Below are positions 1 to 7,026 of a DNA stretch of 12,244 bases, one piece after another. The stretch comes from Methanobacteriota archaeon (GTDB lineage: Archaea > Methanobacteriota > Methanobacteria > Methanobacteriales > Methanobacteriaceae). The stretch's first letter is position 1. Every line of letters starts with the position of its first letter. The translations under genes and the position numbers were made by a program. Where the stretch lies: contig JAEZAV010000134.1 of the NCBI GenBank assembly GCA_023430285.1, forward strand, positions 1 to 12,244, in the 5' to 3' direction. The notes beneath the pieces were generated by a model. It did no database searches. It was not told the DNA's origin and saw only the letters and a list, made by a program, of their open reading frames with translations.

Positions 1-713
1 AGTAAGTTCAGTCCCTTGGAAATTGCAAACTGGGTCATGAGATCGCTTGGTACCACAATAATGTTACCTTTGGAATACTGGCTAACTATGGTACTAAACA
101 GTGCCGGAGCCTTACTAGGATCTTTAGCTGCTGCCATAACAGGTTTCATCAAGGTTTCTGTGGCATTACCTCTGCTCATGTTGCTACTAAATTCACTTTC
201 GTTTCTTATGTACGCAACAGCAGCATTGGTTCCATTACCGTTGTAACCAGGTATGTTTATTGGACCTATGGAATTTAAAACTGCATCCACAGCATCAGGA
301 GTCACGATCACAACTGCGTCAGTTGTCATGTTGGTGTTGTACTTTACAATTTCCTGAGCAAGCACTGTGTCATGGGTGATGTTAGCATCCCAAAGTACAT
401 CGTGGAACCTTAAATTACCGCTACCAGCATTAGCTGCAGCTGGTTCCTGTGCAGTTGGGTGTGTCATTCCACCAGGATAAATTGGTGTTAAATTCTTAAT
501 ATCTCCATCTGTAACATGTATCACAAATGCCATGTCAACCCCACCTACTCCAGGCCTTTTTTCTGAAGGATCAGCAGTTAATAACAGAATATTATGGTCT
601 CCCTTCATCACGTTGGTGGATGAAGGTTGTTCATATTGATAAATCACGAAGGCCGCTACTGAAGCCAGTAAAATCAATATGATTACTATCAAAATTTTTA
701 TTATTTTCCTCAT
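1..713 (-). CDS. DUF4012-like membrane-anchored surface protein (partial, C-terminus outside window)
   Basis: The gene opens at an ATG at 713 and stays open to the window edge, giving 237 visible residues and no stop. A GGTGG ribosome-binding site lies four bases upstream. Residues about 4-25 form one strongly hydrophobic helix after MRK, so the protein is probably anchored by its N-terminus with the rest outside the cell. The ectodomain starts with NILLLTADPSEKRPG (41-55), then VDMAFVIHVTDG and a PIYPGGMTHP segment. This arrangement resembles the DUF4012 proteins common in Methanobacteriales and is distantly like the LytR-CpsA-Psr fold. Several N-x-S/T sequons lie in the outer part (for example around 111 and 171). 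A role at the pseudomurein envelope is inference. The family call rests on recalled resemblance only; the existence of the gene is much surer. Confidence 0.75.
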   Translation of the reverse strand, partial: MRKIIKILIVIILILLASVAAFVIYQYEQPSSTNVMKGDHNILLLTADPSEKRPGVGGVDMAFVIHVTDGDIKNLTPIYPGGMTHPTAQEPAAANAGSGNLRFHDVLWDANITHDTVLAQEIVKYNTNMTTDAVVIVTPDAVDAVLNSIGPINIPGYNGNGTNAAVAYIRNESEFSSNMSRGNATETLMKPVMAAAKDPSKAPALFSTIVSQYSKGNIIVVPSDLMTQFAISKGLNL

Positions 714-775
714 TTTTCCACCTTAAAACCTAAACAATCCAAATCATTTAAGTATGTTAAAAAAATCAAATTGTG

Positions 776-789
776 TTTATATTTATACT
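776..789 (-). promoter_or_regulatory. TATA-like promoter element for the DUF4012-like gene
   Basis: Read on the minus strand this is AGTATAAATATAAA, a good match to an archaeal TATA box. It would place the transcript start near 757, about 45 bases before the ATG at 713. No BRE was assigned with confidence because the flanks are uniformly AT-rich. Confidence 0.5.
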
Positions 790-998
790 ATTAAATTTAA
801 TTAAGTTATCTAATCTAGCTTATTTAAATATTGATAATTCAGTTATTTATAACTTGATTAAAACATTTTCATGAATTATTTATTCTAACAATTCCATTTG
901 CTCTTAAAATAAAAATTTAAGAAAAATAATTTTTAATTATTCACAAAGGAATATTAATTTATAATCATTTCAGGGCTATTAAATTTGCGATATCAATC

Positions 999-1017
999 AA
1001 AAACACTGAAAAAAAAT
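999..1017 (-). terminator. Oligo-T terminator of the argJ-argB operon
   Basis: About 50 bases after the argB stop, the minus strand has a run of eight T (plus-strand A at 1009-1016) followed shortly by a run of five T (999-1003). Archaeal RNA polymerase ends transcription at such U-rich stretches without needing a hairpin. Confidence 0.5.
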
Positions 1018-1064
1018 GAAGTGCATGGAAAATTTCAAAGACAATCTGAAAATGTGAAAGAAAT

Positions 1065-1952
1065 TTATTTTGTGATCATGGTTCCTATTCCCTTGGTGGT
1101 GAATATTTCCAGGAGCACAGAATGTTTAATTCTTCCATCAATTATATGGGCGGATTTAACTCCATGTTCAACTGCGTTGACACAGGTTAATACTTTGGGA
1201 ATCATACCATCCTTTACAATTCCATTATCTATTAAATCCTTTATTTCATCGACTTTAACTTTTTTAATAAGGGTTTCAGGGTCATTAGGATCCTCTAATA
1301 TTCCTGGCACATCTGTGAGGATTATTAACTTTTCAGCTTCCATCTTAGCTGCAATATCGCCAGCTACCGTGTCTGCGTTAAGATTTAGAGTGTTACCTGC
1401 TTCATCAACACCTATGGGTGAAACAATTGGGATGTAATTATTTTCAGTGAGCATCTCCATTATTTCAGTATTTACAGATTCAATTTCCCCGACCAAACCT
1501 AGATCAACTGTTATCTCTTCACCAGTAGAATTATCAACCATAACATGGGGTGCTTTTTTATTGGCTTTAATGAGCTGATTATCTTTTCCAGATATTCCTA
1601 CACCCTTTCCACCATGTAAACATACCTTTGAAACAATGTCTGTGTTGATCTTTCCAACCAGAACCATTTTCACTATGTCCATTGTTTCTTGGTCTGTAAT
1701 TCTCAGACCGCCGATGAACTTTGGTTCTTTACCTAGTTTGTTCATGGATCTAGATATTTCAGGCCCTCCTCCATGCACAACCATGGGTTCCATACCAACG
1801 TACTTCAAAAGTACTGTGTCACGAGCAGTGGAGCTCATGGCATCAGAATCTATCATTGCATGTCCACCGTACTTGATCATCACCTTTTTATGGTGAAATT
1901 TTTTTATGTATGGTAACGCTTCGATAAGAATGTTAACTGTTTCCATATTCAC
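1065..1952 (-). CDS. argB: Acetylglutamate kinase (N-acetyl-L-glutamate 5-kinase)
   Basis: This cytoplasmic enzyme phosphorylates N-acetylglutamate with ATP, the second step of arginine synthesis. Visible amino-acid-kinase motifs are KYGG at 27-30, HGGGPE at 60-65, GGLRITD near 81-87, NLNADT at 190-195 and GMIPK at 249-253 (K253 expected to contact ATP). At 295 residues it is full length. The N-terminal helix before KYGG (TVNILIEALPYIKKF) and the KGIGTMI tail match hexameric, arginine-inhibited kinases such as the Thermotoga enzyme, so feedback inhibition by arginine is a reasonable inference. The frame starts with GTG at 1952, four bases after GGAG (1957-1960). An ATG at 1946, ten bases from the same site, is an equally possible start and changes only two residues. 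It lies 56 bases downstream of argJ, apparently in the same transcript. Confidence 0.95.
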   Translation of the reverse strand: MNMETVNILIEALPYIKKFHHKKVMIKYGGHAMIDSDAMSSTARDTVLLKYVGMEPMVVHGGGPEISRSMNKLGKEPKFIGGLRITDQETMDIVKMVLVGKINTDIVSKVCLHGGKGVGISGKDNQLIKANKKAPHVMVDNSTGEEITVDLGLVGEIESVNTEIMEMLTENNYIPIVSPIGVDEAGNTLNLNADTVAGDIAAKMEAEKLIILTDVPGILEDPNDPETLIKKVKVDEIKDLIDNGIVKDGMIPKVLTCVNAVEHGVKSAHIIDGRIKHSVLLEIFTTKGIGTMITK

Positions 1953-2008
1953 GATTCTCCAAAATAATCTTCATGAAATTAAATTATAATTTTATACAGA
2001 TACTATTT

Positions 2009-3205
2009 TCATGTAGTGTACTCAGCATTTATACTCACATAATCATAGCTTAGATCACATCCGTAGGCTGTTGCCTCTCCATTACCCAGCCCTAGGTCAA
2101 TGATTATGCGAATGTTCTTTTCTTCCATAATATTTTCAGCTTCTTCAAGTTGGGAAGTACCTTCAAATGCCGCAACAATTCCATGATCCACAACATCTAC
2201 CCTTTTATTATCGGATTCAAGACTAACACTGACAACTTTAGGATCTATATCTGCTCCTGAATATCCAACTGCTGCAACGATTCTACCCCAATTTGGATCT
2301 GCACCAAAAAGAGCAGTTTTCACAAGAGGGGATGATACAACAGCTTTTGCAGCTAATCTGGCTTCTTTGGTGTTTACTGCACCTTTCACTTCCACTTCCA
2401 TGAATTTTGTTGCACCCTCACCATCCTTGGCCATCATACTTGCAAGCTGACAACACAGATATTCCAGGGCTTCCTCAAAGTTTTCATCGATGGACTCTCC
2501 TGATTCACCGTTTGCCATTAGTATCACTGTATCGTTGGTGCTTTCATCTCCATCAACAACAACCATGTTAAAACTGGCATCTACAGCCTTTTTTAAAGCC
2601 TTATTAAGTTCTGATGATGATGCTTTAACATCTGTTGTTATGAAACATAACATGGTGCCCATGTTTGGAGCAATCATGCCTGAACCTTTGGTTATTCCAC
2701 CAATTCGGATGGATTTACCATTTTTTAAAGTTGTTTCAACAGCAAATTCCTTTGAATAAGTGTCAGTTGTCATAATAGCTTCAGCTGCATTTTTAGAAGC
2801 TTCGCTAGAATTTTCAAGTCTTAAAACAGCTTTTTTAATCAAGCTACCTATTATATCTATGGGCATCAATCTACCGATAACTCCGGTAGATGCAACTGCA
2901 ATATCTTCCGAGTTAAAATCAAGCTCCTTTGCAACTACTGAAGCCATTGCTTTCCCATCTTTTATTCCCTGATCCCCAGTGAAACAATTTGCATTTCCAC
3001 TGTTTGCAACCACCGCAGACAACTTACCATTTTCAACTGCATTTTTGGTTAAAATTACAGGAGCCGCAACTATTTTATTTGAAGTAAAAACAGCAGTAGA
3101 ATCACTATCTTTACACACAATCACAGCCACTCCATAATCATCATCACAGGCTCCAGCTGCAAGCACGCCCTTAACGGCACATACTCCTCCATCTACAATT
3201 TTCAT
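2009..3205 (-). CDS. argJ: Glutamate N-acetyltransferase / ornithine acetyltransferase ArgJ
   Basis: ArgJ moves the acetyl group from N-acetylornithine to glutamate, closing the cyclic arginine pathway. Some family members also use acetyl-CoA. The protein is made as one chain and cuts itself before a threonine that becomes the nucleophile. That site is visible as KGSGMIAPNMGTML, with T189 in the 403-residue numbering from the upstream ATG. The oxyanion-hole motif STGVIG lies at 111-116, and the C-terminus NAEYTT is typical of the family. I chose the ATG at 3205: it has GGAG (3215-3218) nine bases upstream and gives the usual MKIVDGGVCAVKGV start. An in-frame ATG at 3220 has no ribosome-binding site. 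The residue before the nucleophile is Gly rather than the Ala I expect. A possible TATA-like stretch lies at about 3276-3290. Confidence 0.95.
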   Translation of the reverse strand: MKIVDGGVCAVKGVLAAGACDDDYGVAVIVCKDSDSTAVFTSNKIVAAPVILTKNAVENGKLSAVVANSGNANCFTGDQGIKDGKAMASVVAKELDFNSEDIAVASTGVIGRLMPIDIIGSLIKKAVLRLENSSEASKNAAEAIMTTDTYSKEFAVETTLKNGKSIRIGGITKGSGMIAPNMGTMLCFITTDVKASSSELNKALKKAVDASFNMVVVDGDESTNDTVILMANGESGESIDENFEEALEYLCCQLASMMAKDGEGATKFMEVEVKGAVNTKEARLAAKAVVSSPLVKTALFGADPNWGRIVAAVGYSGADIDPKVVSVSLESDNKRVDVVDHGIVAAFEGTSQLEEAENIMEEKNIRIIIDLGLGNGEATAYGCDLSYDYVSINAEYTT

Positions 3206-3214
3206 AATCCTAAT

Positions 3215-3218
3215 CTCC
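3215..3218 (-). promoter_or_regulatory. Ribosome-binding site deciding the argJ start
   Basis: GGAG on the minus strand sits nine bases before the ATG at 3205 and lies inside the longer frame that begins at 3220. It favours the shorter ArgJ start. Confidence 0.55.
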
Positions 3219-3298
3219 ATATTACAATACTATTAAAAAATTCATCCAATTCATGCCAATCTATCAATTAAAACCCTTTATTTTTTTTACCAGTAACT

Positions 3299-3622
3299 TC
3301 AATTGTTAGATGAGTTACCGCTTTGATTGTTGTTTGAGGGTTTATTTGAATTGTTTCCAGAACTAGGATTACTAGGTGTCACTGTATTTGTCTGGCTTGA
3401 CTGACCAGATTGGACAGTGGTCTGATTAGTAGTTTTCACGGTAGGATTAGTTGTTTGGGAAGCTGGAATGCTTGGAAACTGACTTTGTTGTGTAAGGTTT
3501 AGTATTTCATTGGTATTAATGGGACTGGCACCCATAAAGAATCCTGTTCCAGTTGCAAATCCAAATGCAACTATTGAAACAATCATTCCAACAAATATCT
3601 TTCCTTTAGCTTCTTGTTTCAT
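3299..3622 (-). CDS. Small exported or membrane-anchored Ser/Thr/Asn-rich protein, function unknown
   Basis: A 107-residue protein I do not recognise. Residues 1-8 are basic and polar, about 9-31 form one hydrophobic glycine-rich helix, and the rest (from about 45) is a low-complexity tail of Ser, Thr, Asn, Gln and Pro ending in repeated N/S stretches. The tail has N-x-S/T sequons at about N42, N66, N90, N99 and N103, so N-glycosylation outside the cell is plausible. The layout fits a signal-anchor protein with a flexible wall-spanning stalk. It has a GGTG ribosome-binding site six bases before the ATG and its own TATA-like box. No enzymatic domain is present. It sits between the GGDD-protein operon and argJ and probably has no functional link to either. 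Confidence 0.75.
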   Translation of the reverse strand: MKQEAKGKIFVGMIVSIVAFGFATGTGFFMGASPINTNEILNLTQQSQFPSIPASQTTNPTVKTTNQTTVQSGQSSQTNTVTPSNPSSGNNSNKPSNNNQSGNSSNN

Positions 3623-3660
3623 TTAAACACCTTAAATTAATCATTATTTGTGAATCTTAA

Positions 3661-3674
3661 AAAATATAAATTTT
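3661..3674 (-). promoter_or_regulatory. TATA-like box of the small exported protein, overlapping an oligo-T stretch
   Basis: On the minus strand the sequence reads AAATTTATATTTT, and the T run continues to 3659. It would start a transcript near 3642 with a leader of about 20 bases. The same T run lies just after the stop of the GGDD protein gene and could also end the upstream operon. Confidence 0.5.
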
Positions 3675-3682
3675 ATCCATGT

Positions 3683-4891
3683 TTATGCTGTTAATGCATA
3701 AACCAATGCCAATCCAATGGCTATTAAACCAAAAACAGGCTGACCTATGTTCCATCCCACCAATGTAGCTACAAATACAAAGATGAATATGATGGCTATT
3801 CTGCCCTGTTTATTGAGCATGAAGTCAAGCACAGTTCTGGTGAATTCCGATGGAATGTAGTAAGAATAAATACCATCAGCAAGATCGAACACCATGACTG
3901 GATTGTTGTTCCAAATCTTTATGTTATCGGCCATTTGAGCCCTTTCTCCCGCTTCTCTACGGCTCTTTCCAATACCTACTCTGAGCCTCACACCGTTATT
4001 TAGTGCGTGCCATGCACTGTCCATTCCTGCTCTTAAAGCAGCATCCTTGGTTGGTAGGTTGGCTATTAGATCATCTCCACCAACACGATAACCTTCGATC
4101 TTACCCTTACATTCTTTTTCAATGAATGATGAAATTTCATTCATTATCTCAACCAGTTTGTCCCTACCATTCTCATCAATGAACTTGGTTGAATCTATTG
4201 CATCAATGAAAACGTAGTTATCGTAAACAGCTGGTGAACCTTCAAGATTGCCGAACTTGGATGAGAATACAATTGCAAACTCACCTCCCAGTTTTGTAAA
4301 GCCCACGCCAGAGGTTTCACCTATCTGCTTGTTCAAGTTTATGGATCTTTCAATGGCTGCGGCTCCAGTCATTCCAACTGCAACTCTTACATCGATATCC
4401 TTATCCAAACCCTTAGCAATGAGTTCTATACCAACCCTTATTGCATCGTTTTTTGAAAGCATCTTGGATACTATTTCAGTCGCACTTCGCTCTACAATAG
4501 TTCCTCTGGCACGCTGTATGTACCTAACAAACTCTTCAATCAGGGGCTTGTTTTTCTGAAAAATTTCGATGTATAGGTACCTGTCACTACCCATGATGAT
4601 GTTACTGAGTAGTGCGTACTCATTCACGTTGTTCTCTGCAGGGTGGAGTTCAATGAATTTCCTGTTATCAGGAATGTTACCAGTACCAACTTCGCTCAGC
4701 ACATTGTTAAAAATATTTTCCGTGGTTATATGTGCTGTTTCAATTTCTAAAAGCATGGTTCTGGTGTAGTTTACCATCTGAACATATTCTCGTTCCATAT
4801 CGTTGGTGGGATAATATTTTGTTCCAATGCTTATAACCCTGTGTTTAATAAGAAATCCAAAGATGGTTCGTGAGATGTAATCCATAACCAT
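3683..4891 (-). CDS. Membrane-anchored GGDEF/Cas10-like palm-domain protein with GGDD motif
   Basis: A 402-residue protein of unknown exact function. Its C-terminal half has the signature of a nucleotide cyclase/polymerase palm: an acidic strand FIDAIDST at 228-235 (D230, D233), the turn YRVGGDDLIANLP at 268-280 with GGDD at 271-274, then RVGIGKS (304-310) and a helix with AD (321-322), as in GGDEF and Cas10 families. The metal-binding acids appear intact, so nucleotide synthesis is possible. Residues about 365-379 and 384-400 are two membrane helices, which puts the palm on the cytoplasmic side near a C-terminal anchor. Residues 30-225 match nothing I know; they include a conserved-looking VAVGMTGAAAIER stretch (171-182). 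The ATG directly follows the ribonuclease stop (TAA-ATG), with GGAG eight bases upstream. The product of its reaction is unknown. Alternatives are an inactive sensor or a relative of GTP cyclohydrolase III. Confidence 0.7.
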   Translation of the reverse strand: MVMDYISRTIFGFLIKHRVISIGTKYYPTNDMEREYVQMVNYTRTMLLEIETAHITTENIFNNVLSEVGTGNIPDNRKFIELHPAENNVNEYALLSNIIMGSDRYLYIEIFQKNKPLIEEFVRYIQRARGTIVERSATEIVSKMLSKNDAIRVGIELIAKGLDKDIDVRVAVGMTGAAAIERSINLNKQIGETSGVGFTKLGGEFAIVFSSKFGNLEGSPAVYDNYVFIDAIDSTKFIDENGRDKLVEIMNEISSFIEKECKGKIEGYRVGGDDLIANLPTKDAALRAGMDSAWHALNNGVRLRVGIGKSRREAGERAQMADNIKIWNNNPVMVFDLADGIYSYYIPSEFTRTVLDFMLNKQGRIAIIFIFVFVATLVGWNIGQPVFGLIAIGLALVYALTA

Positions 4892-5920
4892 TTACTTTTC
4901 TCCTCCCTTTTCCAATGTTATGTCAAAGTGTCCTGGTTTTTCCATCAGCATGCTGGGTTTAACTGAAACAATTGGGAATTTCCATGTTCCAAGTCTTGCT
5001 GCAACAGTGCTTGCGATGTTCCTTGAATTTTTCTTTACAAAGGAGTAATCATGGTCGTTTATGGTTATGTTCACATTGTAGGGAGATTCTTCTAGTATCT
5101 CATCAGAATATATGATATTTAATTCAAATGTTCCTGGTTTGGTAAACAGATCGTTACGAATGGCAACCAGGGGTGCATGATCGAGTTTAAGTCTGTCTCC
5201 CACTGTGACTGCTATATTACCGGCGTTTCTAACTGTGTCCTTGTAATCTTTAGGACTTACAAGCACAAAAATAATGAAATCACTGGTTTTTTCAGCATCT
5301 TCAACCATTCCCATGACCTTATCAAATAAAGGAATTTTCATGAAGATATCTTCGATCTTTGAATCGAAGGTGTTTTCAGTGGTTTTTGTTATTCTATCAA
5401 TTGCTTCTTTAGCAACTGCAATACCACTCAATTTTTTGTTCTTTTTTAGCTTATATGACTCCAGACCCTTTTTTTCGAAGTCGTTTAGCATCTGTGTGCT
5501 TATTTTTTGGAGTATATTTTTAACCTTCTTAGGTTTAGAAGAGCTACCTATGGAAATGGCATCTCCAACAAAGGTGAATGGAATTCTTCTGTTGTTGATA
5601 TCATGAAACTCATCATTGAATTCCCTGAAGTTGTCATTTGAAAGAATTTTACAATCTTCCTCATAGGCAAGTTTAAGAATGAAATGATCTGCAGTGGTTC
5701 CAGAGGGAACCTGCTGTACCTTACCCTCATCAAGCATTGCATTAAACTTTTCTTTTTCATCAATTTCGTGCCTTAGGGATGCATCTGCTATTGGAAATGG
5801 TTCGTATCCTAATTTTTCCAGAGCTTCCACAGATTTTAGAAGGTTTTCTAAACGAGGTTTGTTACCTTCTTTCTCCTTTCCAAAATGTGCTACATTTGAT
5901 GCATCTACAATAACTTTCAA
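4892..5920 (-). CDS. Zc3h12a-like NYN-domain ribonuclease with duplicated C-terminal domain
   Basis: A 342-residue protein. Residues 1-120 look like a PIN/NYN nuclease of the Zc3h12a (Regnase) type: VDASNV at 5-10 (D6, N9), IADAS at 44-48 (D46), TTADHF at 75-80 (D78) and ILSNDNF at 92-98 (D96) supply the acidic residues expected to bind Mg2+ and cut RNA. A lysine-rich, probably helical linker (about 128-200) follows. The C-terminal part holds two similar units, about 215-270 and 281-336, sharing a DY pair, N-x2-NIA-x-TV-x2-RL, P-x-V and KPG-x-F. I do not recognise these units. The start is TTG, immediately after the TAA of the phosphoesterase gene and in the same frame, with AGGTGAT as ribosome-binding site. 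Its place between a phosphodiesterase and a GGDD palm protein suggests regulated RNA cleavage. The substrate is unknown. Confidence 0.78.
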   Translation of the reverse strand: MKVIVDASNVAHFGKEKEGNKPRLENLLKSVEALEKLGYEPFPIADASLRHEIDEKEKFNAMLDEGKVQQVPSGTTADHFILKLAYEEDCKILSNDNFREFNDEFHDINNRRIPFTFVGDAISIGSSSKPKKVKNILQKISTQMLNDFEKKGLESYKLKKNKKLSGIAVAKEAIDRITKTTENTFDSKIEDIFMKIPLFDKVMGMVEDAEKTSDFIIFVLVSPKDYKDTVRNAGNIAVTVGDRLKLDHAPLVAIRNDLFTKPGTFELNIIYSDEILEESPYNVNITINDHDYSFVKKNSRNIASTVAARLGTWKFPIVSVKPSMLMEKPGHFDITLEKGGEK

Positions 5921-6673
5921 TTAATCACCTAAACAAGTGTTTTCATATTTAGCTAGACATTTTTTGGTTCCATCTGCTCGGTTAAGAATTATTTCTATGA
6001 ATTCATCTTCAATATCGATTGTGTTGTATGATGAAAGTGCCTTTCCCCTTAATCTCAATGATGAAACTGTACCTGCTGTGATGAATGTTGTATCTTCCAT
6101 CATCCAAACATGCGGCATATGTTTATGCCCTGAGAGAACAAGATCAGCATTCCCTTTCATGAGTGATTGTAGTATATCACCAGCATCACTTAAAACATTC
6201 CTTTCCCTCCCAGTTTTGGGTACCGGTATTATGTGATGGTGGAGTGCTATTATCTTGTACAAATTTTCTTCATCAGCAATTTTAAGTTCATTTTCCATCC
6301 ATGACTGCTGAGATCTTCCAATTCTACCATAATCAAGGTCCGGTTCACTGCTATCCAGTCCTATAACCTTCAATCCATGTTTTTTATCTTCAAGTGTTCC
6401 GTACCTATTTTTGATGAGTTCCTCAAAACACTCATCACCAACGTGTCTTGCATCATGGTTTCCAGGAACTACTAATATTGGAGATTTAATTCTGTCTAAA
6501 AATGGTACAACCCTCTCATATTCAAGGTAGTACCCATTTTCAGTAATATCTCCTGTAACAATAGTTACATCGGGATCAACACTGTTAATTTCATCTATTG
6601 CTTTATCAAGCAGATTATCCTGGAAATTAAGTGAACCAACGTGTAAATCTGATATCTGTGCAATAAAAGGCAT
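5921..6673 (-). CDS. Calcineurin-like metallophosphoesterase, CpdA/Icc type
   Basis: A 250-residue soluble hydrolase with all the metal motifs of the calcineurin-like family in order: DLH at 9-11, GD at 41-42, GNHD at 71-74, a histidine cluster HHH at 145-147 and GHKH at 182-185. Length and motif spacing fit the class III cyclic-nucleotide phosphodiesterases (CpdA, Icc, Rv0805), which carry two metal ions and cleave phosphodiesters. The real substrate cannot be read from the sequence; cyclic mono- or dinucleotides, other phosphodiesters and phosphomonoesters are all possible. The ATG overlaps the nac stop as TAATG, with GAGG eight bases upstream. The gene sits directly before a ribonuclease and one gene before a GGDD palm protein, which makes removal of a nucleotide signal an attractive role (inference). 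Confidence 0.88.
   Translation of the reverse strand: MPFIAQISDLHVGSLNFQDNLLDKAIDEINSVDPDVTIVTGDITENGYYLEYERVVPFLDRIKSPILVVPGNHDARHVGDECFEELIKNRYGTLEDKKHGLKVIGLDSSEPDLDYGRIGRSQQSWMENELKIADEENLYKIIALHHHIIPVPKTGRERNVLSDAGDILQSLMKGNADLVLSGHKHMPHVWMMEDTTFITAGTVSSLRLRGKALSSYNTIDIEDEFIEIILNRADGTKKCLAKYENTCLGD
5924..5930 (-). promoter_or_regulatory. Ribosome-binding site for the TTG start of the NYN ribonuclease
   Basis: AGGTGAT is fully complementary to the expected archaeal 16S tail. It forms the last codons of the phosphoesterase gene and is separated from the TTG start only by the TAA stop. It supports a non-ATG start and translational coupling. Confidence 0.6.
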
Positions 6674-7026
6674 TAACTTAACCTCAAAATGGCTTCTGCC
6701 AAGTCCCCCTTGGTTTCTTTTAGAGTTTCGAGAGCTTTTTCTTTACTCACTCCTGTCTGGGTACTCACAAGATCTACATCATCATCTGGGATGACTAATT
6801 CTGTTTCAATTTTGTTTTCAACAATTTTACCTGATACTTGGTAGGTCTGCTGCCCCATAAAATCCATTAAATTCACTTTTGGACTAGTAATAACGATCTC
6901 TTTAGTTTTAAATTTAATGACAACCTCTGTAACACCCTTGATGTCTTTGTTGTCCATTCCCATCTGTTTCATTGCTCTTTGCATTTGTTTTAACTGTTTT
7001 GGGTTCATTCCTGCTCCGGGTAACAT
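6673..7026 (-). CDS. nac: Nascent polypeptide-associated complex protein (archaeal alpha-NAC)
   Basis: Archaeal NAC forms a homodimer that binds the ribosome near the exit tunnel and contacts new protein chains. This 117-residue protein has the family layout. It has an N-terminal Met/Gln-rich basic helix with KQLKQMQRAMKQMG at 10-23 that would face the ribosome. A NAC beta-domain follows at about 30-80 (KFKTKEIVITSP, then MDFMGQQTYQVSG). A UBA domain ends it at about 83-117 (VSTQTGVSKEKALETL, then DLAEAILRL). The start ATG overlaps the tgtA stop as TAATG and has GGAGG (7033-7037) six bases before it, so translation is probably coupled to tgtA. NAC next to tgtA fits a translation-related operon. 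Confidence 0.95.
   Translation of the reverse strand: MLPGAGMNPKQLKQMQRAMKQMGMDNKDIKGVTEVVIKFKTKEIVITSPKVNLMDFMGQQTYQVSGKIVENKIETELVIPDDDVDLVSTQTGVSKEKALETLKETKGDLAEAILRLS

Larger units (their letters stand above)
714..1064. other. AT-rich intergenic region between argB and the DUF4012-like gene
   Basis: About 350 bases with no supportable gene. The side near 713 carries the ribosome-binding site and TATA-like box of the DUF4012-like gene. The side near 1064 carries an oligo-T end for argB. The middle (about 800-990) is very AT-rich, and I found no RNA gene, convincing hairpin or conserved-looking frame in it. Confidence 0.6.

Noticed and set aside
985..1437. 150-codon open frame on the plus strand opposite argB
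   Set aside because: It runs antisense to the conserved kinase, has no ribosome-binding site at its start, and its translation shows no domain.
3683..4891. GGDD protein as a true Cas10/Csm1 of a type III CRISPR system
   Set aside because: There is no HD nuclease domain, no other cas gene and no repeat-spacer array in the window. The neighbours are housekeeping genes and the protein has C-terminal membrane helices.
3683..4891. GGDD protein as GTP cyclohydrolase III (ArfA), which has a GGDN motif and two palm units
   Set aside because: Only one clear palm is visible. The N-terminal VAVGMTGAAAIER stretch looks a little like the segment after GGDD, but the order of elements there is wrong for a second palm. 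Length and membrane helices also differ. A distant relationship remains possible.
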